DNA of 64,000 bases from Achatina immaculata (Eukaryota; Mollusca; Gastropoda; Stylommatophora; Achatinidae). Location: the NCBI GenBank assembly GCA_009760885.1, contig CM019713.1, positions 2,747,031 to 2,811,030 on the forward strand. The letters run 5' to 3'. Shown here in pieces: positions 21,948 to 33,033 of this stretch (the first letter of the stretch is position 1; each line of letters starts with the position of its first letter). The position numbers were made by a program, and so were the translations under genes. Below the pieces are notes generated by a model. It saw only the letters and a program-made list of their open reading frames with translations, ran no database searches and was not told where the DNA came from.

Positions 21948-22513
21948 GGTTAAACGGGCATTGTTTGGGTACTTGAGACTCTACTGCAAGACTTTGGTTT
22001 CCCAGATGACATAGTTCTTATCTTCTCTTCTCGGCCCTTTGGCTAAGATCAAAGGGATGAGATCAAAGTGTCCTCTTGGCAGGTACCCTGGTTAAAAAAA
22101 AAGACATTTGATTAAGACAAAAGCGCAGATTTTTGAGCTAAACGAGATACCCGAGGCCTGCCCTGCACATTGAATGTCACATCTCGTTACGGGTGGACCT
22201 GGTTTTGCAGTGCAGCGGGTCAGGGCCTGTTGTTTTCGTTGTCTTAAAAAAAACCCAAAAAACTGACATAGTTCTTATCAGTGACAATGTGAATTCGATG
22301 CGAGAAAGAACAGATGCCCTGTCTTCACCGGATAGTAAAATAGTGCTTGAAATTAACAAGGAAAAAAACGAAAATAATGAAATTTCTCATTAATCAAGAA
22401 GAATAAATATACACTGAAGGAGCAGCTGTTGAAGAAGTAAACCAGTTTGCGTACCCCGCAGCTATATAGACCAGGGTGGTGACATTAGAAAGGAAGTTAG
22501 AGTTGCAAAATAA
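21948..22513 (+). mobile_element. LINE-B-related reverse transcriptase remnant hosting the U2-like insertion
   Basis: Reads LLQDFGFPDDIVLIS up to the insertion and SDNVNSMRERTDAL, then KIVLEINKEK and a decayed Tyr-Ile-Asp region after it. This parallels LEDLDFADDITLISNNVNSM of the better LINE-B copy. The insertion lies just 3' of the catalytic Asp-Asp codons. It is an old, diverged relative of LINE-B; the tail is lost in aataataat. Confidence 0.75.
22023..22263 (+). ncRNA. U2 snRNA-like retroposon (retropseudogene or U2-derived SINE)
   Basis: Near its start it has cttctcggccctttggctaa then gatcaa, like the conserved 5' end of U2. In the middle is an Sm-like gatttttgagc. Near the end, gacctggttttgcagtgc resembles U2 stem-loop IV (gacctggtattgcagtac). 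The central part, including the branch-point-pairing segment, does not match U2. It ends in an A-rich tail and is flanked by the 16-bp duplication tgacatagttcttatc at 22007-22022 and 22264-22279, so it was inserted by LINE machinery. Most likely it is a derived U2-headed and U2-tailed retroposon, not a working spliceosomal RNA. No upstream promoter element was recognised. Confidence 0.68.
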
Positions 22514-22861
22514 TAATAATAATAACCATGGGTGTATTATATCTGTATTGAACAATGTGTGTGTTTGCATTAAAGTACAACAGTTTATTTGCATATTCAA
22601 TATTTTATATATTTATGCCATTATCTTTTTGTATTCCGCTTTCCTCTAACTTCACATGTGAGAAGGAAGCACAAACAGAGCCATTGACTTCCTGGGTTTC
22701 AGGCCTTAAGGCATCAAGTATCTTAAACTCAATTGATTTGCTTTTCTCGCACCAATCATTTTGATTCTATTCATACCTTTTTGAACAAAATTGCGTTTCT
22801 TTTTCTGTTTAACTTTAGTACTTTGTTTTCATAAATTAATGGTCCGTAACATGGAAGAAAC

Positions 22862-23175
22862 AACTGAAGTGCAAACAACGAACCAGATGCAATACACCAA
22901 CTACAAAAGCATCAGCAAACCACCCTCTTTCGCCTACGGACAGGCTACTGCAGACTACTGAGCCACCTACATCGACTCAAAATGTCTCACACACAGACGA
23001 GTGTCCATGTGGCAGTGGAGTCCGGACTCCAGAACAAATCCTTCAAGAGTGCCCAAATCATGCGGACCTGAGGCATGAGACATGACCAGAGGACACAAGC
23101 TTGGGGCAAAAGCTTTAGGAGGTCCTATCAGGATCTGGAGAGGACTGCGAGCTTTGCCATGTCGACAGGGATCAG
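22862..23175 (+). pseudogene. Jockey/I-type LINE C-terminal zinc-knuckle fragment
   Basis: Reads QTTLFRLRTGYCRLLSHLHR, LKMSHTDECPCGSGVRTPEQ, ILQECPNHADLRHET, one stop, then PEDTSLGAKALGGPIRIWRG and a stop after MSTGIRI. The arrangement RLRTGH-L-H...CPCG...E-IL--CP is the usual C-terminus of reverse transcriptases in several animal LINE clades. The upstream part is missing. Confidence 0.75.
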
Positions 23176-23596
23176 GATCTGATGTGACCAACAACCTTGA
23201 ACGCAGAAGAAGAATAAGAATGATTCGATTGGAACCACCCAAATGTCTTGCCCGATAAGGCTTAAGACTCGAAAAGGTTAAAAGCTGAAAATGATTTCAC
23301 GCTGTGAATGCTCTGGACACCATTTCCCCATGAATATCACTGTTAACTCTTTTGCTTCAAAATAACACCGGTAGAGTTGGTAGATTTTACACGCCTATGC
23401 GAATCACCGCTCAGAGAGTTCTTTAGGCGCAGTCTAAGTACAGTGAGAAATACAAGTAGTGAGTGTTGATATGACAAAACAGAACGAATTTAACGAAGAT
23501 TCTTCTTGACGCCGTATCAGTCATTTTCAATGAGCACTTTTATTAAAGAAATATTCCTTAAATTCTCAGAAATTTGCAACACAACGGGATCAACTG

Positions 23597-23599
<3 letters not shown>

Positions 23600-23642
<43 letters not shown>
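23600..23642. repeat. (TC)n microsatellite, tail of minus-strand LINE
   Basis: About 21 TC units directly 3' (minus strand) of the LINE remnant at 23643-24200; on that strand it reads ccagagagagag, like LINE-C tails. Confidence 0.8.
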
Positions 23643-23646
<4 letters not shown>

Positions 23647-24200
23647 TCAGGCGTTGGTCGTCATTGATTTCTACAACCATTTAACCTTAGCTCTTTTTAT
23701 AAAATGTGTGTTGGACCGTGCTCCGTCCCATTCTTTAAGTCCTTTAGTATCTTGTTCCTTTGTCTTCCTCTGTCTCTATCTCCCTCCAATTTTTCCCTCT
23801 GTCATCGTATGTTCCAGTTTGCCTCTTCTCAAAACCTGTCCTATAAGTCTGGATTGTCGTGTTCTGATTCCTATATTTTCTCTAATTTTGCCCAGCCTCA
23901 CTTAGAACCTCTTCATTTGTTTTATTGGCTGTCCTTAGTATTCTCATCTTTCTTCTAGGAAACCACATCTCCGCTGCATTCAGTAGATTTTGAGTTTCCT
24001 TGGTTACTGTCCATGTTTCGCACCTATATAACAATAGAGGTCCCATGTAGCACTGAATAACTCTCTGTTTGGTACGCATTGACAGAGGTGCGCAGTATGT
24101 TTTTCATTTTCATAAAAACTGAATTGGCCTGGGTTATTCTGCTTCTTATTTCGGTTTTACTTTCAGCTCAGTCTAATTGCAGTCGCTGTTACAAAAATAG
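23643..24200 (-). mobile_element. LINE D/E-type reverse transcriptase C-terminal remnant
   Basis: Minus strand reads RTKQRVIQCYMGPLLLYRCE, TWTVTKETQNLLNAAEMWF, RRKMRILRTANKTNEEVLSE, then a decayed GKIGGR region. This parallels the LINE-E copy at 55.8 kb (VLKCYIEPILLYGSESWT, AAEMWFIRRMLRIPWTAK). Frameshifts and stops are present throughout. Confidence 0.75.
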
Positions 24201-25040
24201 ATCCGCACAGCGAGTATAAGATGTAAGCAGTAGTCCACATAACTATTTAGACAGCTTTATGACATTTTTATTTATCTTCTAACAAAAGACTGTGCAATCT
24301 CTAGACACGAAGTCAAGACGTCATGGAGGTAACACAATTCTTGAGGACAGTAAAGTAAAACTAGATTCGGAAATCTACAACGGCGCCAAAATACCCTGGA
24401 AGTATCATTTAGCATTAGTTACGTTTACTGCAGCACAACAGCTCATATCAAGCTACATACTTTCCAAAAAAAAAAAATAGGAATAGTGTTATGTAAAACT
24501 TGAAATTTAATGAAACAATTCAGTAACAAAATATTAAGACAACAATTGAATGTCTGTTTTCTAGCGCTGCTTTTATGACTAATGATATATATTACGGTTA
24601 TAAATGAAACAAAACGAGCAACAAAAGCCAGAAATTATGTCGCATTGTTAATACAAGTTAAGATGAGTAATAAAACCACTTTACAAAGAGCCTGGCTTAT
24701 GTTTTTTAGTCTTATTTATTGAAGGCTAACCATATACTATGTACTCTGTCGTTTTAATGTGTACAAGCCTCGCTGTTTCCTAGTTAAACACAAGCACACA
24801 GAGGGAACTTTCTAAAAAAGGGAACCTTGTATACACTTACATAAATCTTCTAAATCTACCTTCGTGTTCTTGAATAGCGAACACCCTAGTTCAGTTATTA
24901 TTTCCTTTAGGCCATAATTTTATCTTCGCCAAAATGTATGCTTGGTAAGAGATCTGGATCATAGTGTTGTATTATTTTTCTCTTTTTTATGTTTTATGAA
25001 CCTCCAAACAACAACAGCAGCCAAGACAATTATTGTTATT
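24201..25040. other. Interval with nothing recognised
   Basis: AT-rich, non-repetitive to the eye. A 62-codon frame at 24292-24480 ends in a poly-A run and has no motif. Confidence 0.3.
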
Positions 25041-25042
25041 AG

Positions 25043-25248
25043 TCAGTCATTTGTATGTCCCTCGCGGAACTTTGCCTCCCTAACAGCTCTCCTGTAGGCC
25101 TCTCGGTTGTGAGAAAGATGGCCTGCTGCTGATGCGTCCATTTGCAGATTATCAACGATGTCGTGCAACCATCGTCGCCTTGGTCTTCCTCTTTTTATTT
25201 TCCCCATTATGTACCCTTCTAAGAGTGTCTTCTCTAGATTATCATGAC

Positions 25249-25250
<2 letters not shown>
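25043..25250 (-). mobile_element. LINE-A 3' fragment
   Basis: Minus-strand end of LINE-A (the EGYIMGK...RGRPRRR and DDLQMDASAAGHL region decayed), with the Met-Asn-Asp-type tail catttgtatgtccc at its 3' side. The 5' end meets a run of about 13 ATT units at 25251-25286. Confidence 0.82.
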
Positions 25251-25287
<37 letters not shown>

Positions 25288-25400
25288 CGTGACGAATAGT
25301 GTTGGCAATCATGCCTCTTCATCTTGTGCGATTCTTGGTGTTTCCGATCAATTCAAAGGTTTTTTTTTTTGCCAATTGGTCAGTCCAATGATTGATTGTT

Positions 25401-25735
25401 CTCAATCTCTGTCTGGTTGAAATGATGTGCTCTGCTCATTGATAGTTCTCAATCTCTGTCTGGTTGAAATGATGTGCTCTGCTCATTGATAGTTTTTAAT
25501 CTCTGTCTAGTTTAAATGATGTGCTCTGCTCATTGATAGTTCTCAATCTCTGTCTGGTTGAAATGATGTGCTCTGCTCATTGATAGTTCTCAATCTCTGT
25601 CTGGTTGAAATGATGTGCTCTGCTCATTGATAGTTCTCAATCTTTGTCTGGTTGAAATTATGTGCTCTCCTCGGTGATTGTTCTCAGTCTCTGTCTGGTT
25701 GAAATGATGTGCTCTCCTCTCCTCTCCTCAGTGAT
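25401..25735. repeat. Minisatellite, 47-bp unit, seven copies
   Basis: Unit contains ctcaatctctgtctggttga, then aatgatgtgctctgctcatt and gatagtt. Copies start at 25401, 25448, 25495, 25542, 25589, 25636 and 25683. Confidence 0.92.
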
Positions 25736-25769
25736 CCTTTTTATCAGAAAAAAAATTTTGGTAGTCTCT

Positions 25770-26222
25770 TTGTGACCATTGTTTAATACGTGACCGTATT
25801 CTTGCCATGATTTTTTTCTCTTTATCTTCTTTTATTACTTTCTTTAGACTGTCTTCTTGTAACTAAGTATTCAACATAGACTTGCTCTTGCTTATTTTTC
25901 ATCCATTCTTTAATTAATTGTTTTTTCGCCACAGCCTCTTTGACCGTATCAAACCGCCATTTTGTTATTTTGATTTCTGTGCCTCAGTTTTTCGTAATTT
26001 CATTTTTCCTTTGCCGATTCTGAACAAGGCCATTTCCTCTTCCATTGATTTCATTTCTGTGAGTAAGTTTATGAACAATTCTCTCACTTTCTTCTCGCGT
26101 TCTTCTTTGATATTCCTTTCCCTGAGCTTGCTTAGTTTTACAGTTTCGCTTGTCTTCTTCTGATGAATTCTAATGTGTCTTTTCCCGTGCGTTCCAATAA
26201 CCGCTTCTACTGCTTTGTACAT
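25770..26222 (-). mobile_element. Probable LINE-D-type linker remnant
   Basis: A charged minus-strand frame (KRHIRIHQKKTSETVKLSKL, REREKKVRELF-like, then EAVAKKQLIKEWMKNK) resembles the Lys/Glu-rich region between endonuclease and reverse transcriptase of RTE-like LINEs. It has no diagnostic motif, so the assignment rests on composition and on the nearby RT fragment. Confidence 0.4.
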
Positions 26223-26420
26223 GAGATCAGGTTGGGTGTTGCTCTTGCATCTTGTTGTTCCTTGCTAGTATGAAATCAATCTGGGCGTTGCTCTTGCATC
26301 TATGAATGACCTTTTCTTGTTGTTCCTTGCTGGTATGAAATCAATCTGGGCGTTGCTCTTGCATCTATGAATGACCTTTTCCTGTCATTCCTTGCTAGTA
26401 TGAAATCAGTCTGGCTTCTG
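26222..26420. repeat. Minisatellite, about 65-bp unit, three copies
   Basis: Unit starts tatgaaatcaatctgggcgt and includes tgctcttgcatctatgaatg. The first copy is incomplete. Confidence 0.88.
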
Positions 26421-26559
26421 CGGGCCACATAATTCAGTTTGTATCAAGTGTATACTTGAGACTCTTAGTGTTTAAAGAGTTGCATTTGTGATGAAATTTC
26501 TTTGTCATCTGTTAATGCAAATTTCTATTGGTTCAATATAACACTATAATACTCTTCTT

Positions 26560-26995
26560 CTCACTTTTAGGGACATCTTCTTCTTTGTTAGCATCTTCTT
26601 CGTGTCATAAAAAGCAGCGTTGGCCTTGCCTATTCGTGATTTTGTTTCATTTGTGCACTTGCCATCAGATGCTTCGAGGTAGTTGAATTTATGTACGTGT
26701 GTCAATGTCTTCCCTTTTATAAGTACGTAACATGGTGGTATATTACTTTTTTTTTCTAATATTATTATTTCTGTCTTGTTGCTGTTTAGCTATAAACCTA
26801 TTTGACTGGTCTATTCAATAATCTTGTTGACTAGTTTCTGCAAACTGCTTTTACTTTCTGGTTTTAGAACGGTGTCATTTGCATATCTCAGCGTGCTGAT
26901 TTTATGACCTTCTAATTTGATTCCTTTCAAATGTTTAACACCCTTGATAATGTTTTCTCTGTATAATTAGAAAATATCAAGTGACAGTACACACC
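26560..26995 (-). mobile_element. LINE-D-type reverse transcriptase remnant
   Basis: Minus strand reads NYTENIIKGVKHLKGIKLEG, then ISTLRYANDTVLKPESKSSL (a YADD-box relative with the first Asp changed to Asn), then LNSNKTEIIIL and a decayed C-terminal part. It is broken by stops and closely parallels 36.2-36.5 kb. Confidence 0.75.
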
Positions 26996-27235
26996 ATTAT
27001 CTTAATACTTGTTGTGTATCCTGATATTCGCCTATGTATTTGTTCACTCTTACTGCTGCTGCTGCTATTAATAACAACAATAATAGTAATTCCCTTCTCC
27101 CCACAACAATAATAGGAACTTTCTCTCTGGTTAGGCTTTGGTTCCTGCTTTCATGAATCCTGTTACTGGAGAAGTAATTGACGCTGGTATTCAAGCACTG
27201 TTTTTTTTAAGGAGTATGGAAATGGGAGATAGAAA

Positions 27236-27616
<381 letters not shown>

Positions 27617-27731
27617 CAAACCTTTTGTAACATGCTGCAACAAGAAAATAAGGAGTTCTCACTGGTAGGAGCAAGTCTGGCGGAACTTATGTTACGCGTC
27701 TTCCCGGACTAAATGCTCCGTCACCCCTAAA

Positions 27732-27955
27732 GCTTGCACTCAGTCAGGGCTCTCTCAAAAGCTCCAGAGCTTGCATTCAGTCAGGACTCTCTCAAATGCT
27801 CCAGCGCTTGCATTCAGTCAGGGCTCTCTCAAACGCTCCAGAGCTTGCATTCAATCAGGGCTCTCTCAAACGCTTTAGAGCTTGCGTTCAGTCAGGGCTC
27901 TCTCAAACGCTTTAGAGCTTGCATTCAGCTGGGGCTCTCTCAAACGCTTCAGAGT
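27732..27955. repeat. Minisatellite, 37-bp unit, six copies
   Basis: Unit gcttgcattcagtcagggct plus ctctcaaacgctccaga. The plus-strand frame 27734-28027 over it is not credible coding. Confidence 0.92.
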
Positions 27956-28056
27956 ACGTGCAGTCGACGATGTCTGACTTACGGAAACGTCAAATTATGT
28001 GGTAATATAGCTGTAATCAGAACGTGAAAAATGCTATCAAATTACCATACCTAATA

Positions 28057-28333
28057 CAGGCCGTCCTTGAGTTGTCTGTCTATTATGTTACAAATTCGAG
28101 TTACACAAAATAATAAACAGGCATTGCTTTGTGGTGAGTATCAAGATATTGCAAGTCAGCATCTGTTCGTAGGTTTTTTAAATATTTTTTTTTCTTTATG
28201 CATAGAAAGGTACACCGTATACTATATACTTACACAACTGAAATAATCGTATGTAACTGTTTCGAGTTAAGTACAAATTCGACCTACGAACAGACTTAGG
28301 AACAGAAGTCGTTCGTAACTTGGTGACTGCAAG
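28057..28333. mobile_element. Possible pogo-like MITE
   Basis: Starts after TA with caggccgtccttgagttg and ends gtaacttggtgactgcaag before TA; the ends are imperfect inverted repeats. Internal sequence has repeated gttacaaattcga-like and cgttcgtaact-like segments. The terminal match is weak. Confidence 0.35.
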
Positions 28334-28634
28334 TAAGCTTGACTACCAGGTGAGATATTTTAAAGTTTAAAGCAGCTGAGAAGTTTATAAAATATAACAC
28401 ATCTTTTTCTTGATTGGTAATTTTACATTCAGTGTGCGACATTGTTTGTTTGTTTGTTTGTTGAAAACCTTCTTCTATATCATAATCAGCTCTTTCATTT
28501 ATTGCGTAGTTGAAACAATAACATCTGCTCATTATAGCCCAGATTAAATAACGCTGGTTCCAGTTCATATTGGATTCCTGTAGGAGTTTTATGCTGTTCC
28601 AAGCTTGAATTTGAAGCCCGAAGCAGACAGATCA

Positions 28635-28915
28635 TCACCAGAAAATAAACATCCAGTGTCCACGCATGTATTTATTTGAAAACAACATCTCCAGAAGAAC
28701 AAGAACCGTCATAGGAAGAATCAACATGGACAAAGGTAATGAAAAGAATGACAGGGAGACACCAAATGCAGGCTTGGAAGCCCCTGAATTGCAGTTGTCA
28801 GTGTAACAGTAACATCTTTCCGTGTAGCCACCGTTGTTCAGCTGCTTGTAACATCCTGCCGGCTTGATCATCTGGTTTCCGGGAGTAATGCAGTAGCGAG
28901 ACACTACAACCGACA
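28635..28915 (-). CDS. Ly6 gene 2, exon 3
   Basis: The acceptor is cttcatcgccag and the exon is phase 1. It encodes SVVVSRYC, PAGCYKQLNNGGYTERCYC and TDNCN, then a long hydrophobic stretch (SLSFFSLPLSMLILPMTVLV) followed by about twenty more residues. The length after the hydrophobic part is unusual for a GPI signal; a short cytoplasmic tail is another reading. Confidence 0.82.
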
Positions 28916-31075
28916 CTGGCGATGAAGAAGAAGGGAAAGAGGAAAAAAAAATCTGTATATAATTGTCATTGACGGTGATAAAAAAAAAACAAACAAGGAA
29001 AAAGATCAGCAAGAAATGTTTACAATATTTGCTCCTGGCGAACTGTGATAGGGGTGAAAAGTACATAAAACAGTCTAAATCCTAGCAACAAACCTGAAGA
29101 ACACAGATGGCATATATATATATATATATATATACACAACAGGAGGGTTATCAAAGATAAGTTTACCAGTATAAAAGTTAATGTTTTCCGTAAAAAATAA
29201 TGAACTTACATCTCTCTCACATTTGTTAATAAATATGGAGAGACCTAGTGTGCGAGTGAACTAGGACATAACGTTAATGCTCTTATGTTAAAATAATTAA
29301 CTCACTTCTTTCCCACCCGTCAATGTAGCCAGAGTCTCTGAGCTTAACTTTAGCTACGGTTTTCATGCAGGCGATGCAGTCTGTGGCGTTCCTCGGTTCA
29401 CTGCAGAGGTTTTGAACGCCCATGAACCTCACATTGCACTGGGAACAGTTCAGGGCACCTGAAAAAGGTTGTGACGTATCAGTTACCGGGAGATCAAAGC
29501 AGGACAGCTTGTCGATCTGATGATGATGATGATGACAGAGCGACGATGGCGATGACATATAGCGCTAATGATAATGTTGTTTTACTTTTAGTTTATATCT
29601 TGTCACTGTTTGTCTGATAGCGTGCTTGTGGAAACATCAAAGCTGTGTGCAGGGTACAGTGTGAATATGAAAATTCAGTTAAAAAATACGCATGAAGGAG
29701 GGGGTAAATGGCAAGAAAATGATTGACAGCAGAGTCTAACACTCCGGTGGCTCAGTCACCTTGTCAAGCGACGACAGTATGCCAACAACTAGGTCACAAA
29801 GAAACATCAGAAAAGATTTTCTGTGTTTCTTGATTTTGTCTTTTGCTCTGACTTTGTAAACAGAAACCAGACTTCTTCTTTTTTTTTTTAAAATTTAAAA
29901 GCATAGATGACACAATGTCTGGGTTTTTTCTTCTTCTTTTTTAAATTTAAAAGCATAGATGACACAATGTCTGTTTTTTTCCCTTTTTTTAAATTTAAAA
30001 GCATAGATGACACAATGTCTGTTTTTTCTTTTTTTTTTTTAAATTTAAAAGCGTAGATGACACAATGTCTGTTTTTTTCCTTCTTTTTTTAAATTTACAA
30101 GCATAGATGACACAATGTTTGTTTTTTCTTTTTTTTTAAATTTAAAAGCATAGATGACACAATGTCTGGTTTTCTTCTTCTTTTTTTTAAATTTAAAAGC
30201 ATAGATGACATAATGTCTGTTTTTTTATTAATTTTTTTATTTAAAAGCATAGATGACACAATGTCTGTTTTTCTTCTTCTTCTTTTTTTAAATTTAAAAG
30301 CATAGATGACATAATGTCTCTTTTTTCTTTTTTTTTAATTTAAAAGCATAGATGACACAATGTCTGTTTTTTTAAATTAAAAGCATAGATGACACAATGT
30401 ATGTTTTTTTCCTTTTTTTTAAAATTTTAAAGCATAGATGACACAATGTCTGGTTTTTTTCTTTCTTTTAAATTTAAAAGCATAGATGACACAATGTATG
30501 TTTTTTTTCTTTTTTTTAAATTTAAAAGCATAGATGACATAATGTATGTTTTTTTCCTTTTTTTTAAATTTAAAAGCACGGATGACACAATATCTGTTTT
30601 TTTCCTTCTTTTTTTTTAATTTAAAAGCATAGATGACACAATGTCTGTTTTTTCTTCCAGTATCAGTGAGCAAATCCCATTTATCTTTCCAGTAGCAGGG
30701 GTAGGGGAGGAGTTCTAAGAACCAGACCTTGCTCTACGGGGAATCGAAAGAGTAGCTGTCTCATTTTAGTGACATGTAAGGACTGTGAAAAGAACAAGAT
30801 TCTATTATTAGATTCACGGATAAAACTGGAGATAAATTTACCAATTCAACATAACGTAAAATTCTCCAGGACGAAAAAAAAAATAAAAGAACGTCAGTTT
30901 AAACAAAGATAAAAGAGAAGCAACTAGATACCGTACGAAACTCGAAAAGACGAAAAGCGCTGAAAAATCGACCACAGAAAGATAGAAATATAGATCTTTT
31001 ACCCTCTAGACAGTTCTCGCTTTCCAACATGATGAAAAAGAGAAATGGAATTAAAAAGAATTTCAGCGGGGTCAT
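28635..31075 (-). CDS. Ly6/uPAR-domain GPI-anchored protein, gene 2 (three exons)
   Basis: Minus-strand exons are 31075-31003 (tentative signal peptide), 29458-29306 and 28915-28635 (stop at 28635). All introns are phase 1, totalling 507 nt or 168 residues. The mature region starts ALNCSQC, has ten cysteines (LNC, QC, LC, DC, AC, YC, GC, RC, YC, NC), and ends the domain with CYCYTDNCN. The C-terminus is strongly hydrophobic and longer than in gene 1. It is probably a cell-surface three-finger protein; the partner is unknown. The first intron contains a T-rich minisatellite of about 14 units (29880-30655). If the signal exon near 31.0 kb is wrong, the orphan signal exon at 48.1 kb is a phase-compatible alternative. 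Confidence 0.75.
29112..29136. repeat. (TA)n microsatellite in gene 2 intron 2
   Basis: About 12 TA units. Confidence 0.85.
29306..29458 (-). CDS. Ly6 gene 2, exon 2
   Basis: The exon is 153 nt between acceptor cctttttcag and donor gtgagt, both phase 1. It encodes ALNCSQCNVRFMG through KLRDSGYIDGWER with five cysteines. The last eleven residues match gene 1 exon 2, which supports recent common origin. Confidence 0.82.
29880..30655. repeat. T-rich minisatellite, about 55-60-bp unit, about 14 copies, in gene 2 intron 1
   Basis: Each unit has a variable poly-T run, then aaatttaaaagcatagatga and cacaatgtctg. Only the T-run length and few bases differ, which suggests unit-level amplification with slippage in the T-run. 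Confidence 0.9.
31003..31075 (-). CDS. Ly6 gene 2, candidate exon 1 (signal peptide)
   Basis: ATG at 31075-31073 starts MTPLKFFLIPFLFFIMLES, an evident hydrophobic signal. The exon can end at a GT donor (gtaaaa) after the first base of a codon, in the phase needed by exon 2. The donor is not a strong consensus and the segment after the signal is a few residues longer than in gene 1, so this is a candidate only. Confidence 0.5.
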
Positions 31076-31654
31076 TGTATGCGTATAGTACTTTACTGTT
31101 ATTAAACAGACATAATTTAAAACATGAAAATACACCAGAGCGACATTAGTATCTGTATACAAACTCTAAAATAAGTAATTTTGCATTAAGTAAGTGCTGT
31201 ACGTTCTTAAAAAACATTTGTAAATTTACAGTAAGAAGTGTTGCTATTTCAATGGTCTGATGGTCTGAAATACGAATTGTTGCAAAACGGAAAGTCGGAA
31301 AGCGAGGATTAAACAGGGCGTGCGAAAACCCAATGCGCAGTTTCCCAGTATCGATTCCCGTATAGTAGTGGTATATATATGCATACATACAAGGAACATT
31401 CGAATGAAAACGTGCTTGGGGCCCCCAAATCTCACGAAAGGTGTGTGAAGGAGACAATGCCTTTGTTGTAGATAGTGCAGTGTCGTCGGGACCGGATGTG
31501 GAGTTAGTATTGTTTTTTTTTTTTAATTGCCGAGTTCAACGTCATGCTAAAATAAGTCATGCAGAAAGAAATAAGCCGAGACTCGCCTACCAACATATCT
31601 GCACCGAAAATGAACAGCGTGAGTTATTTGGGTTTTTTTTTTGGGGGGGGGGGA

Positions 31655-31866
31655 TAGCTGAAGGAACTTCCCATGCAGAATTTCGTCGACGAATGGTAAA
31701 TGTGTATGATGAACACGCCTTGTCCAAGAATCATATCAAGAAGTGGCCAGCGTGGTTTCGATGTGGCAAAGGGTGTTCGACGATCCGTGTCCGGCTCAAC
31801 CACATGAGATTAACACGTCAGACGCAGTTCATACGGTTGATGATTTGGTGCGTTATGACCGGATAA
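31655..31866 (+). pseudogene. Mariner-type transposase N-terminal (HTH) remnant
   Basis: Reads HAEFRRRMVNVYDEHALSKN, then HIKKWPAWFRCGKG; after a frame change, DEINTSDAVHTVDDLVRYDR and ITED. This order (helix-turn-helix with ALS, W-FR--, then V--LV--DRRIT) matches the N-terminus of mariner transposases. The catalytic domain is absent. Confidence 0.6.
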
Positions 31867-31874
31867 CAGAGGAT

Positions 31875-32275
31875 AGTTCAATACAGGGTCTGGTGATAGT
31901 TCAAAAGAGGGTCTGGTAATGGTCCAATACGGGGTCTGGTGATAGTCCAATACAAGGTCTGGTGATAGTTCGAAACAGGATCTGGTGATAGTTCAATACG
32001 GGGTCTGGTGATAGTTCAATACAGGGTCTGGTGATAGTTCAATACAGGGTCTGGTGATAGTTCAGTACAGGGTCTGGTGACAGTTCAGTACAAGGTCTGG
32101 TGATAGTTTTCAATATAACGTCTGGTGATAGTTCAATACAAGGTCTGGTGATAGTTCAGTCAATGGTATGATGATAGTTCAATACAAGGTCTGGTGATAG
32201 TTGAATACAGGGTCCAGTGATAGTTCAATATAAGGTCTGGTGATAGTTCGATACAGAGACAGGTGATAGTTCAGT
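31875..32275. repeat. Minisatellite, 23-bp unit, about 17 copies
   Basis: Unit ggtctggtgatagttcaata plus cag, with substitutions concentrated toward the 3' part. Confidence 0.92.
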
Positions 32276-33030
32276 AGCACACAGCCTAACATTAATACAC
32301 GTAGTTCACAAAATCAACTTCACAGAGAAAAGTACACATTACAGAACATCAAACACTAAGTACAGTAGACGCCAAGTACACAAGATAGTAATTATGCTTA
32401 TATGATTAGCTTAAAAATCCAATCTACTCCTTTCTTCATATGAACGGCAGCTTGTTCACTGCTTAATTATGCATGCATAGATTATCACATACTAAATTTC
32501 ATAAATGAAACAAGCACTGGATGTTTTAATCAGACGCATGCATTTAACCACGTGAGAGCCCGCGCTGACTAAGGACAAACAGAGTGCATTTATGGTAAAT
32601 ACGGATCATGATACAGCTCTTTCACCTTTCACGTTTGTCAAGTTGGAAATGAGGCTTAAACATAGCGGAGTGTTAACTGATTAGCACGAAAAAAAAAAGA
32701 AGATCGTAGGCAAAAGTAGTCCAGAAGAGAAAAGAAAGGGAAAAAAATAGTAAGAGGAAAATTGTTTCGTGAACTTTCTATCACCTCTGAAGTGTGTTGT
32801 CTTCGGCAGTGGTTCCCATAACGTTGCATCTTTGCCCTCCAGACCATATCTCCAGCGCGTCCAAAAATATCTTATTGAGCCCAGTTCATTGCAACTACAC
32901 ATTCTCCCCCCCCCCCTCACCACACACGATCTCCCATGGAGCCCGTTCACCATTGACCTACATTATTTAATCGTATGTACTGTAGTTTAGATTTTCAGTA
33001 ATGGTCGTTGGAAGTTGTCCTTTTTTTGTG
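32276..33030. other. Interval with nothing recognised
   Basis: No repeat or domain seen apart from a run of C at 32907-32917. Short open frames here lack motifs. Confidence 0.3.
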
Positions 33031-33033
33031 CGA

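Larger units (their letters stand above)
20459..22144. repeat. 1.84-kb tandem duplication, copy 2
   Basis: Second copy of 18616-20458, lacking the 155-bp LINE-A insertion. It contains a LINE-A piece at about 21338-21801 with the second U2-headed chimera at 21473-21567, and runs on into the complete U2-like element. Confidence 0.9.

Noticed and set aside
20337..22263. Functional U2 snRNA gene
   Set aside because: The middle, including the branch-point-pairing region, does not match U2; there is a poly-A tail and a target-site duplication, and no upstream promoter element was seen.
30419..30673. 84-codon minus-strand Lys-rich frame (AFKFKKKK repeats)
   Set aside because: Translation of the T-rich minisatellite.
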